Part shown: piece after piece, positions 34,433-37,657 of the stretch
Position numbering within the stretch: the stretch's first letter is position 1
Layout of the letters: each line of letters starts with the position of its first letter
NCBI GenBank assembly: GCA_016183805.1
Contig: JACPDX010000046.1
Location: 18,357-56,013 of the forward strand
DNA from: Bacteroidota bacterium
Lineage (GTDB): Bacteria > Bacteroidota > Bacteroidia > Flavobacteriales_E > Vicingaceae
Direction: 5' to 3'
DNA: 37,657 nt
Notes under the pieces: generated by a model
Seen by the model: the letters and a program-made list of their open reading frames with translations, nothing else
What the model was told of the DNA's origin: nothing
Databases searched by the model: none
Translations under genes and position numbers: made by a program

Positions 34433-37400
34433 TTATCTTAGTAATACTTTCGCTGGATTACCAACTCCTCCACTAGTTAAATAAACTCCAATACTTGAGC
34501 CGGCATTAGGAATAGAAATGCCCCCAGCCTTACCTGAAGTAGTACTGGTTATACAATGTTGCCCCCTTGTTACAGCAGCTCCTACATTAACTTTAACTAC
34601 TCCGGAAACAGCTATTTTACCAGTTGCACCAGCACCAATATTTTCAAAGGCTACTCCTATAACAGCATAATTACCTTGATCTGATGTTACATTAAATGAA
34701 TCATTCGTAAAAGCATCTACCACAACAATATCTCCGGCAATAACAGCTGCTCCATTATTGCTTAACAAAATGGTCACAGCATTATTGGTTGCAATACTAC
34801 TACCATCATTTAAGCCTAAATCTCCATTAACGTTTAGTTTACTAGTTGCTCCGGTAGTTCCAATACCAACATTACCTGTTTGATCAATCTGTAAACGAGT
34901 TGCAGAGGCATCCATATCTGTAATACGGAATCCTGTTGCTGCAGTACCCTCTTGACCCATGAACCATTCATTAGATACAGTTTTAATAGTATAACCAGTT
35001 TTAAAATTATCTCCTCCATTTTCTACAATGGAGTGGATGATTCCTGTTCCTTTTGTATGTAGTAAGGATTGAGGAGTAGATGTTCCTATACCGACATTAC
35101 CTTGCATAAAAAGAGCTGCATAATTATTTGTACCTCCTGATGCTTCAACCCAAAGACCAATATTAATAGTACCAGCACCAGTTTTTGTAAAATATCCAGC
35201 ATAACCTGCTCCCGCTTGGGCTCCCGTTTGATTTACACGTAGTGCCGTTGCTCCTCCAAATGTGGAGGCGTCATCAACTTGCAATTTAAAAGCAGGAGTA
35301 GAAGTTCCGATTCCCACATTTTCAGTGGCAAAATTTGTTGGGTAAATATTACTACCTGTTTTCGACCAAGGGCCACCAGCACCTAAAGTGCTTGGGTCTG
35401 TCCATGTCATGGTACCGTTAGTATCTGAAACAGGTATGTAACCGTTTACAGCTCCGGTACGCATGGTAATTTTTCCAAATACGTCAAGTGCAGAAAACTG
35501 TGGATCTCCACCAATACCAACATTACTTGTGTTAGAAATATTGAAAGGAGATGTTGAATTGGTGTTGTCTTGTATCCTAAACATTCCATTTTCGTTAGAA
35601 ATAAGCATATATTGTGAAGCACTTTGCATCAACAAAGCAGCACCACTGGTTGGAACATTTTCTTTGATTAACATAGTTGGAGCATCAGTTTTTTCAAGAT
35701 GTAATAAAGCTCCAGGTGTAGTAGTTCCAATACCCACATTACCATCATTTCTTACCAAAAACTTGGAAACTCCACCTGTGTAGATTTGTAAAGCATTTTG
35801 TGCAGAATTTACTCCGGCTGTTCTTATCTCTAATCCCCAACCAGTAACCGCGTCGTTTTCAATACTTGCAGAAAAAATATTTGCTGCTGATTTTTTTACA
35901 TGTAAGGAATATCCAGGTGTAGTAGTTCCAATACCTACTTCACCCGTTGAAGCAACAGTCATTCTGGTGGCATTGTTCGTTAAAAAATATAAGGGTGTAT
36001 TTTCTCTGTTTATTATACTTGCAGAGCCACTGTTTACCGCCAACCATAAACCATCGGTATAGGTAGCCCCGGTTGCCGTGCCGGCTGTTAATTGTATTAC
36101 ACCCAATGAATTACCGGGGTCATTTACATGTAGTAGATTTTTTGGGGCTGATGTTCCAATTCCGATACTATCCGTTAAAACATTTTGATAGATAAAATTA
36201 CCTGTTTTTGTCCATGGGCCACCCGCACCCAAAGTGCTTGGGTCTGTCCAAGAAGCATTACCGGCAGCATCTGTTTTTAAAACGTAATTATTTACGGCTC
36301 CTGTTGGTAGCACTAAAGTGTTTTGAATATACACATTACCTTGAGCAAAATAACCGGCCCAGTTGGTGGTGCCGCCTAAAGCAGAGGCATATATACCATA
36401 TCTATTTCCAGCTGATGCCCCACCAGATACATTTGCTCGTACAGCAATTTGATTGTTTGTTGATGTTGAATTTACTTCAGACAATATTCCGAAAATAGCC
36501 GATCCAGTTGAGTTCATATTTTGAAAATAACCACCATAAGCCGCACCACTTGAAGTTGATGAGTTTTGCAGAAATAACCCATAAGTGTTTCCTGTTCCGT
36601 TTCCTTGAACAGACCCAGAAAAGGCTTCTGCGTTTGATGTCCCTGATGCATTTGCACTGGCTTGAATAGCAATATTTTCTCCCAGAGCATTTCCAACATT
36701 TGAATTGATACCAAAATTATAATTAGCTCCTGCTCCAGTAGTATTTATTGTAAGACCATATTTATCATCAGATCCGGCACCGTTATTTACAATGTCTAAC
36801 CCGATGGTGTAAGCACTTGAGCTGGAAGCAAATGAATTAATGATTTTTGCTGAGTTTAGTTTAGAATCATTATACACATCAAATTTTGCTCCCGGGGTAG
36901 TTGTTCCGATACCAAAATTCCCAAAACCATCAAGTGTTACAAAATTTGTTAAACCAACTCCTGTTGCATCGGCACCACCATTAATTTGATACCCAAATCC
37001 ATTAGTCGAAATTTCCCAGTCAAATGCTCCTGCATTTGTTCTGTCAAATCTAAATATTGGATTTATTGGGGCTGCTATTGTTAATAATTGTAAAGGGTTA
37101 GTAGTTCCAATACCTACATTACCATTTTGCAATATAGAAACTCGTTCTGTATTATTTGTTCGAATTCTAAAATCTTGAGCATCAATTGTACCTATAAAAT
37201 TGTTAGCTGGGTTTGTTCCTGAATTACCTAACAATGACCAAGCAGTTAAAGCACCATCAGCACCGTTACAAACATAAGTTGTGGCAGTAACTTCACCTGC
37301 TTCTAAAATACCACTAAGGTCGGTATCCAAACCTGTTTCAACTTTAATACCACCATCAGGACAGTTTACACCCGGAGCTTCTACGGTATTGTTGGTTAAA

Positions 37401-37657
37401 CTAACCAAACCATCCGTTCCATTAGTTCCGTTCGTACCATTTGTACCGTTAGCACCGGCAGTACCTGCAGCACCATTACAAACATAAGTTGTAGCCGTAA
37501 CTTCACCTGCTTCTAAAATACCGCTAAGGTCATTATCCAAACCTGTTTCAACTTTAATACCACCATCAGGACAGTTTACACCCGGAGCTTCTACGGTATT
37601 GTTGGTTAAACTAACCAAACCATCCGTTCCATTAGTTCCGTTCGTACCATTTGTACC
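34433..37657 (-). CDS. Third giant fibre protein, 5' end outside window
   Basis: 1074 visible residues. The frame is open to the right window edge, and the TTG at 37618 lies mid-repeat and is not a start. The visible N-part has two 70-residue repeats, each with a Cys module (NCPDGGIKVETGLD, YVCNG; DUF7151-like from memory) plus collagen-like GTNGTNGTNGTDG. The middle has repeated VGIGTTTP turns, two near-copies of WTDPSTLGAGGPW blocks and NYAALF/NRYGIYAS segments shared with the other fibres. Unlike those, it has no S74 end. Its last ~130 residues (AGDIVVVDAF, VIGVAFENIGAGATGKIAVS, GVVKVNVGAAVTRGQ) instead resemble the beta-barrel of phage capsid-cement/DUF2190 proteins. A surface fibre role is inferred. 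Secretion and trimerisation may differ from its neighbours. Confidence 0.85.
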   Translation of the reverse strand, partial: GTNGTNGTNGTDGLVSLTNNTVEAPGVNCPDGGIKVETGLDNDLSGILEAGEVTATTYVCNGAAGTAGANGTNGTNGTNGTDGLVSLTNNTVEAPGVNCPDGGIKVETGLDTDLSGILEAGEVTATTYVCNGADGALTAWSLLGNSGTNPANNFIGTIDAQDFRIRTNNTERVSILQNGNVGIGTTNPLQLLTIAAPINPIFRFDRTNAGAFDWEISTNGFGYQINGGADATGVGLTNFVTLDGFGNFGIGTTTPGAKFDVYNDSKLNSAKIINSFASSSSAYTIGLDIVNNGAGSDDKYGLTINTTGAGANYNFGINSNVGNALGENIAIQASANASGTSNAEAFSGSVQGNGTGNTYGLFLQNSSTSSGAAYGGYFQNMNSTGSAIFGILSEVNSTSTNNQIAVRANVSGGASAGNRYGIYASALGGTTNWAGYFAQGNVYIQNTLVLPTGAVNNYVLKTDAAGNASWTDPSTLGAGGPWTKTGNFIYQNVLTDSIGIGTSAPKNLLHVNDPGNSLGVIQLTAGTATGATYTDGLWLAVNSGSASIINRENTPLYFLTNNATRMTVASTGEVGIGTTTPGYSLHVKKSAANIFSASIENDAVTGWGLEIRTAGVNSAQNALQIYTGGVSKFLVRNDGNVGIGTTTPGALLHLEKTDAPTMLIKENVPTSGAALLMQSASQYMLISNENGMFRIQDNTNSTSPFNISNTSNVGIGGDPQFSALDVFGKITMRTGAVNGYIPVSDTNGTMTWTDPSTLGAGGPWSKTGSNIYPTNFATENVGIGTSTPAFKLQVDDASTFGGATALRVNQTGAQAGAGYAGYFTKTGAGTINIGLWVEASGGTNNYAALFMQGNVGIGTSTPQSLLHTKGTGIIHSIVENGGDNFKTGYTIKTVSNEWFMGQEGTAATGFRITDMDASATRLQIDQTGNVGIGTTGATSKLNVNGDLGLNDGSSIATNNAVTILLSNNGAAVIAGDIVVVDAFTNDSFNVTSDQGNYAVIGVAFENIGAGATGKIAVSGVVKVNVGAAVTRGQHCITSTTSGKAGGISIPNAGSSIGVYLTSGGVGNPAKVLLR
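37261..37657 (-). repeat. 210-bp tandem repeat in the third fibre gene
   Basis: Sequence from 37261 recurs at 37471 with few changes (period 210 bp, 70 codons), including both Cys codons and the GTNGT run. The second copy is cut by the window edge, so the array probably continues. High nucleotide identity indicates recent duplication or homogenisation. Confidence 0.85.

Noticed and set aside
23107-37657. Prophage, because of S74 tail-fibre ends, a capsid-cement-like domain and an ORF6N gene
   Set aside because: No terminase, portal, capsid, tail or integrase genes are present. Two of the three fibre starts are visible and encode signal peptides, and the neighbours are T9SS outer-membrane proteins.

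Overview
The window looks like chromosome of a low-GC Bacteroidota bacterium, most likely in the Flavobacteriales. The evidence is a type IX secretion (T9SS) PorP/SprF protein next to an OmpA/TPR protein and a gliding-type (type B) C-terminal sorting domain, a GIN-domain surface protein under an ECF sigma factor, 'two-component regulator propeller' sensors, and AT-rich leaders with little Shine-Dalgarno signal. No rRNA, tRNA or CRISPR array was seen.

Left part (1-3.8 kb, + strand). A gene cut by the window edge encodes an AAA+-type ATPase with a zinc ribbon and a C-terminal winged helix. It overlaps by 14 bp a TdeIII-family restriction endonuclease. No methyltransferase is visible. A noncoding stretch and a small signal-peptide/outer-membrane gene follow. 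That small gene sits between two near-identical 85-bp repeats, each carrying a terminator hairpin.

Envelope-stress unit (3.9-7.1 kb, - strand). An ECF sigma factor, a one-TM putative anti-sigma protein and a GIN-domain/beta-barrel protein are in line. Two copies of the same ECF promoter (TGTAAC-TTTT, 17-bp spacer, CGTC) precede the sigma gene and the GIN gene, so a small autoregulated regulon can be read from the sequence. A 165-bp imperfect palindrome and a strong terminator separate it from an M16 zinc peptidase lipoprotein (7.3-10.3 kb). An alkyltransferase-like (ATL) gene faces the other way at 10.4 kb.

Dab operon (10.9-15.8 kb, - strand). dabA, dabB and a spermidine-synthase-like gene are packed 5-6 bp apart. 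DabAB is an energy-coupled inorganic carbon (CO2 hydration) system. dabA has an in-frame TAG after all four predicted active-site residues, and the third gene has lost its SAM-binding core and reading frame, so the operon looks decayed or recently damaged.

Sensor and surface locus (15.9-37.7 kb, - strand). In transcription order there are: a giant fibre gene cut by the right edge; an ORF6N-domain gene apparently inserted with a 32-bp direct repeat; a second fibre gene with a peptidase S74 chaperone end; a small SprB-repeat protein with a type B sorting domain; a third, 1922-residue fibre with S74 end; a PorP/SprF protein; an OmpA/TPR/PD40 protein; and a 1282-residue periplasmic-propeller adenylate cyclase fused to an HD phosphohydrolase. 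The likely theme is T9SS-linked surface fibres and adhesins, with cyclic-nucleotide signalling next door. Two spacers inside this locus contain orphan copies of signal-peptide gene starts beside hairpin repeats, suggesting repeated small insertions.
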